DNA from: Spartobacteria bacterium UBA695
Lineage (GTDB): Bacteria > Verrucomicrobiota > Verrucomicrobiia > Chthoniobacterales > Chthoniobacteraceae
Assembly: GCA_002298145.1 (NCBI GenBank)
Contig: DBMP01000015.1
Span: 1-64,000 of the forward strand
Length of the DNA stretch: 64,000 bases
Reading direction: 5' to 3'
The notes beneath the pieces were generated by a model. The model had not been told where the DNA came from. It ran no database searches and saw only the letters and a program-made list of their open reading frames with translations. A program made the translations under genes and the position numbers. This document shows, in pieces, positions 35,155-45,061 of this stretch. Every line of letters begins with the position of its first letter. The first letter of the stretch is position 1.

Positions 35155-38100
35155 ATGAAGTTTACTTCAGAGCGTAGCGGAGCGGCCCTCGTCCTGGTGA
35201 TGGGCTTTCTGGTCATGATCACCGCGCTGGTCATCGCTTTCTTTTCATCGGTCTCGACTGAGTTCAGCGGTGCGCGGCAATACGCCGGTGGGGCAACCGC
35301 CAAGCAACTGGCCGACTCCACCGTGCAAACGGTCATCGGCACCATCAAGTTGGCCACTTCGGGAACGACCTCCTCCGGAAACACGGCGTCCTGGGCTTCG
35401 CAGCCAGGCATGATCCGGACCTACGATACGGCTGGCGCGGAGGTCGCCTGCTACAAACTCTATTCGTCGGATTCGATGATCGTCACCGGACCAAGTACCT
35501 TTGATGGGTCGAGCGATTTCGATACCTCCTGGGCAAGCAAACCGGCCCTGTTCACTGATTTGAACGCTCCCATTGTATCCGGCACGCGGACGGTATTTCC
35601 AATTCTGGATGGCAACTCGGTCAAGATCCTGACCAAGACGCCCTCCGGTGCGGATACCACACCTTATCTCGGCTACGATGCGAATAGTGATGGATTGCCA
35701 GACGTGTATGGCTTTGGAATTGATCCATCCAAAGTGAACTACGACAGCGGCCTTTCGGTATCGGCAACGAATACGCCAGTGCCCATGCCAACCAAGTGGA
35801 TCTATGTCTTGCAAGACGGCACGCTGACCGCTCCAGACGACACAAGCGCGAGCATCGCTACATTTAACAACGCTCCTGATGGAAAGAAGCCAACGGCGAC
35901 CAACCCGATCACCGGGCGAATGGCCTTCTGGACTGATGATGAAACCAGTAAGGTCAATATCAATACCGCCTCGGAGGGTTCCTACTGGGATGTCCCCAGG
36001 GTCAGCGGTTCAGGAGCCAATTCGCAGGATCGCCAAATGGCACTAAGCCAGCCAGTAAACCATGAATTCCAGCGTTACCCCGGCCATCCGGCAACCACGT
36101 CGTTAAGCGCGGTGTTCCCGTTGTTATGGTCGGGTACGGACCCGCTTCAAAACGAGAGCATCTACGCGATAACCCCACGCGTCTCCGGCGGTGGTTCCGT
36201 GGGTGGAACCGTTATCACGGGATCTGGGGCGTTAGCGACAGCCGGGAGCATCAATACTGACAAAGACAGGCTCTACGCGTCCATTGACGAGCTGATTTTT
36301 CAGCCGACTCTAGCTTCCGGAACCCGGCCAACCCAGGGGATTCCGGAACCGATGCTGGAGCGAGCGCGCTTTTTTATAACCGCATCGAGCCGGGCTCCGG
36401 ATGTTAATCTTTTCAACCAACCACGCATTTGCATCTGGCCAATCTCATCGACATCAGGAACGGATTACCGCACGGCCTTCGACAACGTGTTTGCCTTTTG
36501 CTCCACGATTGGCGGCGACATTTACTATTTCCAGCGCAGCAATCCCGACAGCGGCACCGCCGATCTGCCCAATGCCGGGGCGGCAACCGGACTGGGACGA
36601 AACCGGATATTGCTGGATTACCTCCACCACTTGACCTCGCTTCCGATTCCGGGATTCGGCGGAACACTCCAAGCCAAATATGCCACACAAACCGCTGGCG
36701 GCGGCACGGACTGCGACCAAATTTTGACGGAAATCTTCGACTATATCCGCTGCACGAATCTGAATGACAGCGGCGTTACCACTCCGTTCGCTCTCGGGAC
36801 AACCTCGGGGAGTTGGCAAGGAATGGGGTTTGGACAAGTGGTTCCTATTCAGGACGGCGTCAGGGGAACCCGCGGGCTTGGGCGTTTTCCCACCATTGAC
36901 AAGGCCTTTTTCATGTTCATTGGCAATGCGCAGAATCCGCTCCCGTCATCGACCAATTCGATTATCATCTCAATGCCGACGCCCGCCGATATGAATTTCT
37001 ATGATACGGGCACCAATGCCTCCGGCGTTCTTGACTCACGGATGCGCGTGCAAGCGGGCTTTTTCATGGAGCCGTTTTGCCCTTCGTATGGACACACCTT
37101 CATCATGCCAAAATTCAAAGTTGAGGTATCGGGATTGAATAATATTAAATGGGGCGCGCTGACAACGGGTACCGCTACCAATGCAAACCTACCCCAGGGT
37201 AGCGGCACAACGACGGGAACCGTTATCACCGCGCAGATCCCCTTCTCCACCGTGCCCTCCGGAACCTTTATGACGCCACCCCGATATCCGGGGCCAGCTT
37301 CAACGGACCCGTGGGCGTGGAGCATGCTGGCCACCAATACATTTATCGGCGGAAATATGGGATTTGAGTCGCTGGTTCTTGGGAAAGGCATAGCCAATTC
37401 GGGAAGCTATCCTTTCATCTCCACCACGGCGACCTCCACGGGCACCGATGCAACGTCCACTCGGATCGTAACGACCAGCGATATTCGCACTACAGACAAA
37501 ATCTATTTCAGTGGCGGGGATGTAGTGTTCAAACTTTATAATTCTGCTGGAACTACGGTAGTTCAAACCGGAACCCTAAGCTTTCCGCCTTCTCCCACGG
37601 GAGGCTGGCCCCTGCCGAAACTCGCGTCGACAACCCCCATGGAAGGGAAAGTCAAAGGTTCGGGGGACCGGCTGGGCAACTTTCGCTTCTTTGTGACCGG
37701 TGCAACCACAGTCATGGCGAAGGCTTCAAGTTCCAGTGCAATGGGGGTTGCCGGCGTCGGAGGGCGCCTCAATTCCGTGGGAAATGGCACCGGCATTTTT
37801 GAGCCGGGAGCGTGGATTACCGACGCCGATGTGGTGCGTTCCATAGAGATTGCGTCCGGCGATCCCCGCATCGCCGCCGCCCGAGCTGGTGTATCGGCCG
37901 CCAGCTATGCAGCACATGCCAATTACTTTACCGGCAACACGATGGCACATAGCCTGCGCACCGCCGCGGGTTATCCATTCTATGGAGCAACGGTTGGCCG
38001 GTTATTCAACTTGGGCCTGGCTTCCGCATCCTTAACAACAACATCATACCCGAACTATTGCTCCAGCCTCACAGGGAATTATTCCTATCAGCATAATGTG

Positions 38101-39201
38101 GTGACCTATGATACGGGGAACCCTTCCACAACGGGAACGGGAATCTATGTCGGTGGTGCGACTGATTTCCGGCAGATTCCGGGCGACTGGGACAACGCCT
38201 ATGGACACGCCGCCGATGGCGCCTATATCAACAAGGCGGACGAAGGAGACGGTAACGGAAACGGAACATCCATTCCCTATTACGAATGGGCCACCAGTGA
38301 ATTGAGCAACACCACATCAACGCTCTTTTCTCCAAATCGCCAGGTCCCATCCGCGGTTACCTTTGGCTCGCTTCCTTCGGGCGTCTTTGCCAACAAGCCA
38401 TGGCAGACACTGCTGTTCCGTTCGCTGCCGGCCGGGCATCCCGGTTTGGGGGTGTCCGTTACGGGGACGAACGATGACGGTCCCCCCTATAGCACTCCTC
38501 CCGATCACTTGCTTTTGGATTTGTTCAACATGCCTGTCGTCGAGCCCTACCCTATTAGCGAGCCGCTCTCGACAGCGGGACGCATCAACATGAATTTCCA
38601 GATCGCTCCCTTTACCTATATCACTCGATCCACCGCTATCCGGGCAGTGCTTAAATCTGAACAGGTAATCGCCATTGCTGATGCTCAGTCCACAGCGTAC
38701 AAAAATAAAAGCACCGCCTCTATTCAGGTCCGCTACCCCGTTAATGCCGATGAGACCCTAAAAGGGTTCACTGCGCGGTTCAGCAAACACGATCTTTTCC
38801 GTTCGGCTTCTGAAATCTGTTCGATTCATTTGGTGCCTGCGGATTCGTCTGATGCCAATGCAACCTACGAAAAAATGCCCGACTATTGGTTAACGCACAG
38901 GCCCACAGGGGATAACAGCCGAGAGCGCCCTTACGCCACCATTTACCCGCGCCTCACAACAAAGTCCAATACGTTCACGGTATATTTCCGCGTGCAGACT
39001 CTTCAAAAAGGAAAAGGAAGCGCTGCCGGGGTATGGGATGAAAAGCGTGATGCAGTGATGAGCGAATACCGCGGGTCCCAAACCATAGAGCGATACATTG
39101 ATCCCGCCGATACAAATATTCCCGACTATGCGCAAACCAATACGGCGAATCCGATTGATATGTACTATCGCTTTCGTGTCCTGAATTCAAAAAAGTTTTA
39201 A
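35155..39201 (+). CDS. Verru_Chthon cassette protein A (copy 2), GspK-like
   Basis: A 1348-residue protein. The leader is ERSGAALVLVMGFLVMITALVIAFFSS, again GA-hydrophobic without a +5 Glu, as in GspK. A very long Ser/Thr/Gly-rich region follows, with an early DETSKVNINTAS segment of the kind seen in GspK-like proteins. The C terminus (TFTVYFRVQTLQKGKG, YRGSQTIERYIDP, then YYRFRVLNSKKF) is unlike copies 1 and 3, so this is a distinct subtype. No E gene follows; the next gene, six bases on, is a DapA-family aldolase. Confidence 0.85.
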   Translation: MKFTSERSGAALVLVMGFLVMITALVIAFFSSVSTEFSGARQYAGGATAKQLADSTVQTVIGTIKLATSGTTSSGNTASWASQPGMIRTYDTAGAEVACYKLYSSDSMIVTGPSTFDGSSDFDTSWASKPALFTDLNAPIVSGTRTVFPILDGNSVKILTKTPSGADTTPYLGYDANSDGLPDVYGFGIDPSKVNYDSGLSVSATNTPVPMPTKWIYVLQDGTLTAPDDTSASIATFNNAPDGKKPTATNPITGRMAFWTDDETSKVNINTASEGSYWDVPRVSGSGANSQDRQMALSQPVNHEFQRYPGHPATTSLSAVFPLLWSGTDPLQNESIYAITPRVSGGGSVGGTVITGSGALATAGSINTDKDRLYASIDELIFQPTLASGTRPTQGIPEPMLERARFFITASSRAPDVNLFNQPRICIWPISSTSGTDYRTAFDNVFAFCSTIGGDIYYFQRSNPDSGTADLPNAGAATGLGRNRILLDYLHHLTSLPIPGFGGTLQAKYATQTAGGGTDCDQILTEIFDYIRCTNLNDSGVTTPFALGTTSGSWQGMGFGQVVPIQDGVRGTRGLGRFPTIDKAFFMFIGNAQNPLPSSTNSIIISMPTPADMNFYDTGTNASGVLDSRMRVQAGFFMEPFCPSYGHTFIMPKFKVEVSGLNNIKWGALTTGTATNANLPQGSGTTTGTVITAQIPFSTVPSGTFMTPPRYPGPASTDPWAWSMLATNTFIGGNMGFESLVLGKGIANSGSYPFISTTATSTGTDATSTRIVTTSDIRTTDKIYFSGGDVVFKLYNSAGTTVVQTGTLSFPPSPTGGWPLPKLASTTPMEGKVKGSGDRLGNFRFFVTGATTVMAKASSSSAMGVAGVGGRLNSVGNGTGIFEPGAWITDADVVRSIEIASGDPRIAAARAGVSAASYAAHANYFTGNTMAHSLRTAAGYPFYGATVGRLFNLGLASASLTTTSYPNYCSSLTGNYSYQHNVVTYDTGNPSTTGTGIYVGGATDFRQIPGDWDNAYGHAADGAYINKADEGDGNGNGTSIPYYEWATSELSNTTSTLFSPNRQVPSAVTFGSLPSGVFANKPWQTLLFRSLPAGHPGLGVSVTGTNDDGPPYSTPPDHLLLDLFNMPVVEPYPISEPLSTAGRINMNFQIAPFTYITRSTAIRAVLKSEQVIAIADAQSTAYKNKSTASIQVRYPVNADETLKGFTARFSKHDLFRSASEICSIHLVPADSSDANATYEKMPDYWLTHRPTGDNSRERPYATIYPRLTTKSNTFTVYFRVQTLQKGKGSAAGVWDEKRDAVMSEYRGSQTIERYIDPADTNIPDYAQTNTANPIDMYYRFRVLNSKKF

Positions 39202-39207
39202 TTTCCA

Positions 39208-40158
39208 ATGAACCTTAATTTATCTTCCAAGCCCAATCTTAAAGAAACATCACCGATAGCAAGCGGAGTGTGGCCCGTAATGCTAACCCCTTTTCAGAAA
39301 GACAAAAGCATCGACTGGACGGCTCTTGATACGCTAGTGGACTGGTATATTGACGCGGAAGTCTCCGGCTTATTTGCCGTCTGCCTATCCAGCGAAATGT
39401 ATCATTTGTCTGAAATGGAGCGGCTCGATATCACTCGGCGTGTGGTACAGCGCGTGGAAGGACGTGTGCCGGTCATAGCAACAGGAACCTTCAGCGGTTC
39501 GATCGAAGAACAGGCAAATACAGTGATTCAGGTTTCGGAATTGGGCGTGGATGCCGTTGTGGTAATTTCCAATCAACTAGCCACAGAAGATCAATCCGAC
39601 GCTGTTTTCATCGAGCGTGCCGAAGCTTTACTAAACGCTACCGATGATATTCCGCTTGGATTTTATGAATGCCCGGTTCCGTACAAGCGCCTTCTTTCCC
39701 CGGAGATTCTCCAATGGGCTGCCGAAACAGGCCGTTTCATATTTCACAAAGATACCTCATGTAGCCTTCCATCGATTCGTGCCAAACTATCCCACGTAGC
39801 CGGCACCCCGCTCCGCTGGTTCAATGCGAATACACCGACGCTGCTTGATTCCCTCAAGGCTGGAGGCGCCGGATATTCTGGTATCGGTGCCAACCTGATG
39901 CCTCATCTATATGTCTGGCTTTGCAAAAACTACAAAACGAACCCCCTGCTTGCTGGGAAACTCCAACAGTTTCTCAGCCTGTCTGACGCGGTCGTCCGTT
40001 ACAAATACCCCGCGTCAGCCAAACAATTCCTGGTGGCATCCCGCGTGCTTTCGTCTGCGACATGCCGGATCGATATTCCCGGACTATCCGAAGAAGATGT
40101 ACTCATACTTGGTGCCCTTGAAAATTCTTTTGCCGACTGGCTCCACACACTAAACTAG
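39208..40158 (+). CDS. DapA/NAL-family aldolase or synthase
   Basis: A 316-residue cytoplasmic class I aldolase-type barrel. The Schiff-base Lys181 lies in FIFHKDTS and the proton-relay Tyr153 in LGFYECP, both as in dihydrodipicolinate synthase and N-acetylneuraminate lyase. The carboxylate-binding GTTGE or GSTGE motif of those enzymes is replaced by CLSSEMY, so the substrate is probably neither. In this setting a 2-keto-3-deoxy sugar acid from pectin or rhamnose breakdown is a reasonable guess. The gene follows cassette 2 by six bases and precedes an acetylesterase by 12. Confidence 0.8.
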   Translation: MNLNLSSKPNLKETSPIASGVWPVMLTPFQKDKSIDWTALDTLVDWYIDAEVSGLFAVCLSSEMYHLSEMERLDITRRVVQRVEGRVPVIATGTFSGSIEEQANTVIQVSELGVDAVVVISNQLATEDQSDAVFIERAEALLNATDDIPLGFYECPVPYKRLLSPEILQWAAETGRFIFHKDTSCSLPSIRAKLSHVAGTPLRWFNANTPTLLDSLKAGGAGYSGIGANLMPHLYVWLCKNYKTNPLLAGKLQQFLSLSDAVVRYKYPASAKQFLVASRVLSSATCRIDIPGLSEEDVLILGALENSFADWLHTLN

Positions 40159-40170
40159 TATTCTATATTT

Positions 40171-42087
40171 ATGAGCCTTTCCCTGGCCTCGCTGTTTCAA
40201 GATCATGCTGTTATCCAAAGAGGCGTATCAGTTCCTGTTTGGGGGTGGGCGGATCCGTTCGTCCATGTCAGAGTTTCACTTGGTGGGCACACGGCAGAGT
40301 GCATCGCCAATGAACGGGGCGAATTTTATTTGCAATTGCAGGAACTCGCACAAGAAGGCTCTCACAGCCTGGTTGTGGAAATCGTAGAATCCGCCGAACG
40401 GCTTGAGATCCATCACCTCGTAGCCGGAGAAGTCTGGCTTGCTTCGGGGCAGTCCAATATGGAATGGCCCTTGGGAAAAAGCTTGCCGTTGACGGAAAAA
40501 GATATCGCCAGCGCACAATTCCCCCAGATACGCTTCTTCTCCGTGAGCCCCAGAGCACACCTCGGTCCGCACCGAACGGTGCATGGAACCTGGAAAATCG
40601 CATCCCCCGAAAATGCGGGGCCGTTTTCTGCGGTCGCATATAGCTTCGCACGTAAGCTCCACCAGACATTAGGCGTTCCGATCGGCATTATATCATCATC
40701 GTGGGGAGGCAGCATCATCCAAAGCTGGCTTAGCCGATCGGCATTGGCTTTTAATCTCCATACCCGGGACTGGCTATCCAAATACGAAAGCGAGGCGTGG
40801 ACCTCCCAACGGTGGATGCACATGGGGAAGCCCGGGCTCGATGGCCGCGTTTGCGCGTTGCCAGCCGATCCCGGAAATACGGGGATGGAGAACGGATGGC
40901 ATCTCCCGCCATTCCAAGATTCAAATTGGGAAACAATCGATTTACCTGCAACATGGCAGTCCGCCGGGCACAAGCATTCAGGAATCTACTGGTTTCGCCG
41001 CACGCTACACATTCCCGCCGAATGGATTGGGAAAGAACTAGTGCTGCGCCTTGGCGCAATCGACAAACAAGATATTACTTATGTCAATGGCGTCGAGATT
41101 GGTCGGACGGGAAAAGACTTTGAAGACAACCTTTGGGATCAGCCACGCATTTATCAGATTCCCGGCAAACTAGTGGCCCGGGCAACGCTTACTATAGCCG
41201 TCCGGGTGTACTCATTTGTCTATAATGGCGGCCTGACAGGTCCATGCGAAGCGATGGTGTTGCACCCACAGGGGAATCCCAACCAGGCAAAAACCATCGC
41301 GGGAACATGGCGTTATCATTGCGAACACAATTTTGGATATATTTCGGAGTTTCACCTGACCGGCCACGGCGAACGCAATTCGCCGCATATGCTGTATGAC
41401 AATATGGTGCATCCTCTCGCACCATTTCCGCTGCGTGGCGTCCTTTGGTACCAGGGGGAGAGCAATCTGGAAAACGGGGATAGCTATGCTTCGCTATTAA
41501 AAGATCTCGTCCAGGATTGGAGGCGACTTTGGGGTGATCCCAGCCTCGCATTTCACCTTGTCCAACTACCGGGATTCCAATCTGCAAAGGCCCATCAAAG
41601 CGAAAGCCAGTGGGCGCGTATCAGGGAAGCGCAGTGCGAGATTCTTTCCGTTCCACATACCGGAGTCTGTATCACGATCGACCTGGGCGAGGCCGGAGAC
41701 ATTCATCCAAAAAATAAAATCCCAGTTGGTGAACGCCTCGCCCAAAGCGTCCTTGTTGGCGAGTACCACCAGGCCGGGGAACCTTGTGGGCCAATTTTCG
41801 AAAAGATCACCATCGACGGCAACGACATCCGCTGCATTTTTCGGCATACAGGGCCATGTCTTGCGACTTTTGATGGTGAACCGCCTCGACCATTCTATAT
41901 TGCGGGAGAAGACCGGATTTTTCATCCAGCAGAAGCCAGAATTCAAGGATGCGAAATCCTTGTTCATAGTCCCGCTGTACCCCACCCCGTAGCTGTTCGC
42001 TATGCGTGGGCGGACAATCCGGAAGGATGCAACGTGATCGGCGGAAGCGGATTGATGGCAAGCCCGTTCCGATCTGATAAATGGTAG
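40171..42087 (+). CDS. Sialate O-acetylesterase-like SGNH esterase, no signal peptide
   Basis: A 638-residue protein. The catalytic Ser lies in ASGQSNMEWP near residue 92, a second conserved block is LRGVLWYQGESN, and the Asp-His pair is in GDIHPKNK. A sugar-binding beta-sandwich is inserted in the middle (TWQSAGHKHSGIYWFRR, YVNGVEIGRTG), as in this family. Unlike the paralogue at 53116-55182 it has no signal peptide, so it should act in the cytoplasm on imported acetylated oligosaccharides. It lies in a plus-strand unit between the aldolase and the GH130 gene. Confidence 0.85.
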   Translation: MSLSLASLFQDHAVIQRGVSVPVWGWADPFVHVRVSLGGHTAECIANERGEFYLQLQELAQEGSHSLVVEIVESAERLEIHHLVAGEVWLASGQSNMEWPLGKSLPLTEKDIASAQFPQIRFFSVSPRAHLGPHRTVHGTWKIASPENAGPFSAVAYSFARKLHQTLGVPIGIISSSWGGSIIQSWLSRSALAFNLHTRDWLSKYESEAWTSQRWMHMGKPGLDGRVCALPADPGNTGMENGWHLPPFQDSNWETIDLPATWQSAGHKHSGIYWFRRTLHIPAEWIGKELVLRLGAIDKQDITYVNGVEIGRTGKDFEDNLWDQPRIYQIPGKLVARATLTIAVRVYSFVYNGGLTGPCEAMVLHPQGNPNQAKTIAGTWRYHCEHNFGYISEFHLTGHGERNSPHMLYDNMVHPLAPFPLRGVLWYQGESNLENGDSYASLLKDLVQDWRRLWGDPSLAFHLVQLPGFQSAKAHQSESQWARIREAQCEILSVPHTGVCITIDLGEAGDIHPKNKIPVGERLAQSVLVGEYHQAGEPCGPIFEKITIDGNDIRCIFRHTGPCLATFDGEPPRPFYIAGEDRIFHPAEARIQGCEILVHSPAVPHPVAVRYAWADNPEGCNVIGGSGLMASPFRSDKW

Positions 42088-42144
42088 ACGGTTCAATGCT
42101 CTTCAACATTTTTGAAATAACGCCGAACCTACATTTAGCAATCC

Positions 42145-43314
42145 ATGCAAAATTCATTTTCCGAACAGCTTTCTAAACTACGGCATCAATACGATCTCCT
42201 GATTCAAAAGAAAAATGAACCGGACCCCGCATGGTACAACGGGATCTATGAGCGTTACATGCATCCGGTCCTAACCCACGCTCATGTGCCGTTGGAGTGG
42301 CGATTTGATCTCAACGCCAAGACCAATCCTTGGCTCATGGAGCGATTGGGAATCAATGCCGTTTTTAATGCTGGAGCCATTGAGTGGAACGGTAAAATTC
42401 TCCTTTGCGCACGAGTCGAGGGTACGGATCGGAAAAGCTTCTTTGCAATGGCTGAATCGGAAAACGGGATCGATAACTTCCATTTTTGGCGCGAGCCGTG
42501 TGTCATTCCAGAAACGGAAACTCCTGACACCAATGTCTACGACATGCGTCTGGTAAGGCATGCAGACGGCTGGGTGTATGGGCTTTTCTGTTCCGAGCGC
42601 CGAGATCCGAAAGCACCGACTGCTGACCAGTCTAGCGCGCTGGCCCAATGCGGCATCGTTCGGACACATGACTTTAAGAACTGGGAGCGAATGCCAGACC
42701 TCAAGACTCCATCCGCACAACAGCGCAATGTCGTATTGCATCCGGAATTTGTCGGGGGAAAATACGCCCTCTATACCCGTCCGCAGGAAAGTTTTATCGA
42801 TACGGGATCGGGCGGCGGAATCGGATGGGCACTTTGCGATTCCATGGAATGCGCTTCCACCGGCGAAGAGAGCATCATTGACCGGAGAATCTATCACACT
42901 ATTAACGAGGTAAAAAATGGGCAAGGCCCCGCCCCCATTAAGACCGAAGCCGGGTGGCTGCATCTTGCCCACGGTGTCCGAAATACCGCCGCGGGTCTTC
43001 GATACGTCCTTTATCTATTTTTAACGGACCTGGAGAATCCCACTCGAATCATCGCAAAACCGCAGGGCTACTTTATTGCACCAATGGGCATGGAACGAAT
43101 CGGTGACGTATCCAACGTGGTATTTAGTAACGGCTGGATCGCGAGAAAGGATGGCACGGTTTTCATTTACTATGCGTCTTCAGATACGCGCCTACACGTT
43201 GCGACCAGCTCTATTCCTAGGTTGTTGGATTATGTTCAAAACACACCTCAAGATGGCTTGCGGTCAGCCGCATCGGTGCAACAGCGGATCGCACTGATTC
43301 GCGCGAATTCGTAA
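42145..43314 (+). CDS. GH130 family glycoside phosphorylase (mannosyl-glucose type)
   Basis: A 389-residue cytoplasmic five-bladed propeller enzyme. Family marks are FNAGAIEWNGKILLCARVEG, SENGIDNFHFW, ALYTRPQ, APMGMERIGDVSNVVFSNGW and FIYYASSDTRLHVA. GH130 enzymes phosphorolyse beta-1,4-mannosides; the overall pattern and length fit the 4-O-beta-D-mannosyl-D-glucose phosphorylase branch. It closes the 39208-43314 unit. A mannan-type enzyme is a little out of place in a pectin locus, so either mixed hemicellulose use or a drifted specificity is possible. Confidence 0.85.
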   Translation: MQNSFSEQLSKLRHQYDLLIQKKNEPDPAWYNGIYERYMHPVLTHAHVPLEWRFDLNAKTNPWLMERLGINAVFNAGAIEWNGKILLCARVEGTDRKSFFAMAESENGIDNFHFWREPCVIPETETPDTNVYDMRLVRHADGWVYGLFCSERRDPKAPTADQSSALAQCGIVRTHDFKNWERMPDLKTPSAQQRNVVLHPEFVGGKYALYTRPQESFIDTGSGGGIGWALCDSMECASTGEESIIDRRIYHTINEVKNGQGPAPIKTEAGWLHLAHGVRNTAAGLRYVLYLFLTDLENPTRIIAKPQGYFIAPMGMERIGDVSNVVFSNGWIARKDGTVFIYYASSDTRLHVATSSIPRLLDYVQNTPQDGLRSAASVQQRIALIRANS

Positions 43315-43360
43315 TTTCGATTCCAGCTAGGGGCGGCGATTTCTACCCGCGTTACCTTCA

Positions 43361-43387
43361 GGAACTCATGCCTGTTGCATGAGTTCC
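43361..43387. terminator. Perfect hairpin between convergent genes
   Basis: GGAACTCATGC (43361-43371) and GCATGAGTTCC (43377-43387) form an 11-base perfect stem with a 5-base loop between the GH130 gene and the GH9-like gene. No T run follows on either strand, so it may be a Rho-dependent or two-way transcription barrier or a small repeat. Confidence 0.5.
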
Positions 43388-43398
43388 CGAAATCACAA

Positions 43399-45060
43399 TT
43401 ATTGCCGAGCCAAAGCTCCCAACCAGGCACCCGCGTGCGTGATCCAGTCCTCGTCGGTGAATGTATAGGGACCGTCGGAATCGAGGCTAGGCTCGATATC
43501 ATATGCAAACTGTTCGCCCGTGCTAAAACCGTTGCAAATTGATCCCCTGACATTGAGATAGCTTCCTGCCGTTCGGCGCCCGATGCCATGGATCATGCTA
43601 ACGGGTTGGGCTATCCCCTTTGGCACATCCGCGCTATACATGTGGGATGCAAGAACGCTCTCCGCGGTAATACCCGCATTCAGTCCCGCAATCCATTGCA
43701 GATTCCCGGCGGTAATATTTCGAAATTGCGGATCTCCAAAAAACTCCTCAAATTCCTGAGCCAATACTGCGGCCAACGCATACGCTCCATTCATCCCATG
43801 CCAAAGCCCGCTGAACCAGAGAAGGCCAATGTCGGAAAAGTATCCTAAAGGAAGCAAATAAAACGGGTTTGCCGAACAAGCAGGAAGAAAATAGCCGTAG
43901 GCAAAATCATGGATCGCCCGGATCCACGAGGCCGCATTCGGGTGGTCCGGCCATATGCGGCACATCTGCAGTAGTGGCACAAGATAATGTGGATAGTGTC
44001 CCCCGGCGTCGACACCGATCTTCCCATCGTCCACGCTGTGAATCCACGCCTTTTCAGTAAATGGCGAAGCTTCAAACGTTCTGAAGTGCCCGTAAAATCC
44101 GCCTTCCGCATGCTCCTGGGTGACCTGGCGGCTAATGATACGTGCCGCAATAGAAACCGCACGTTCGCGGAATTCATCCTTCCCGGCGAGAGCCAATTCT
44201 ATCGCGGCCCAGCAGAGCATTAATAGGTCGCGGGTCATCCATTCTTTGGGAACCACATAATCCGCCGCTGCCCCGTGGTTGATTCGGGAAAAGCCGCCGG
44301 CCGTGGGGTCCGTACGTTCCAGCCAACTATAAGCTCGCATCGCCCGCTGCAAATATTCCTCTTTTTTGCCCACATGCTTCCTCGACAAGAGCCGGGACGC
44401 ACGCACCCAGGCTAGGGCCGCTTTGGTTGCGTCGCCAATGGTGGTGATGTCTTCATACACCGGCTTTTGGTGGGAAATGGATCCGTCGGAAAAGCCGAGT
44501 TCCGCCGCTCGATCCTGAAGCAGAGCCAGATAGTCGCAGCCGGTAATGGTCTGCGCTTCCAATCTTTCCAACTCTTCGTCCGATATCCTAGCGGATGCGA
44601 ATTCCAGCAAGTCGCAAAATCCGATGACAAGCGCGGCGTGGCTATTGGCCTCTTGCCACGCAGCACCGCAGTCTTGCCAGCCCACTCGGTTCATCGCCAG
44701 CCGCGCGCGTCGTTCATTTTGTTCCAAAGCAACCGTTTTCCAAGTTTGCTGCCACAGAAGCCGCTCCCCAATGTCAAACCGATCACTCCGGTATTTCGCT
44801 TCGTCGCAGTCCAGTATCCCCAATTCAAAGGCACCCTCGCCATGGAAATTGGAGAAATCCGCCACCCACCAATGCGTTCCCCATTTTGGTCCCCAGTACG
44901 TCACGGGGCCCGAGAACACCGCCATTCCCTCAGAATCCCGCAACTCAAAGATTGCCGATGGAGACAAAAACGAAGCTACAGGTCCGCGCACCAACGCCCG
45001 CATGGGCCAGTCTTGGTCGTAGCCAATTTGCGAATATAGAAATCCCGATACAGAATTCAT
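43399..45060 (-). CDS. GH9-like protein with N-terminal Ig-like domain and altered active site
   Basis: A 553-residue protein without a signal peptide. Residues 5-85 resemble the cellulase N-terminal Ig-like domain (SQIGYDQDWPMRALV, then WWVADFSNF). The rest is mostly helical, fitting an alpha/alpha barrel. GWQDCGA at 127-133 lies where GH9 enzymes have GW-x-DAGD, so the second Asp, the catalytic base, is an Ala. The C-terminal acid seems kept as Glu537 in DEDWITHAGAWL. It may be a glycosidase with changed mechanism or an inactive relative; I cannot decide. The GH28-like gene ends one base upstream of its start, so the two form a unit. Confidence 0.6.
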   Translation of the reverse strand: MNSVSGFLYSQIGYDQDWPMRALVRGPVASFLSPSAIFELRDSEGMAVFSGPVTYWGPKWGTHWWVADFSNFHGEGAFELGILDCDEAKYRSDRFDIGERLLWQQTWKTVALEQNERRARLAMNRVGWQDCGAAWQEANSHAALVIGFCDLLEFASARISDEELERLEAQTITGCDYLALLQDRAAELGFSDGSISHQKPVYEDITTIGDATKAALAWVRASRLLSRKHVGKKEEYLQRAMRAYSWLERTDPTAGGFSRINHGAAADYVVPKEWMTRDLLMLCWAAIELALAGKDEFRERAVSIAARIISRQVTQEHAEGGFYGHFRTFEASPFTEKAWIHSVDDGKIGVDAGGHYPHYLVPLLQMCRIWPDHPNAASWIRAIHDFAYGYFLPACSANPFYLLPLGYFSDIGLLWFSGLWHGMNGAYALAAVLAQEFEEFFGDPQFRNITAGNLQWIAGLNAGITAESVLASHMYSADVPKGIAQPVSMIHGIGRRTAGSYLNVRGSICNGFSTGEQFAYDIEPSLDSDGPYTFTDEDWITHAGAWLGALARQ

Positions 45061-45061
45061 T

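Noticed and set aside
42102..42116. TTCAA/TTGAA inverted repeat before GH130
   Set aside because: Short arms in AT-rich DNA with no second copy; not distinguishable from chance.
42271..42972. 233-codon minus-strand open frame
   Set aside because: Antisense to the GH130 gene, which carries all family motifs.
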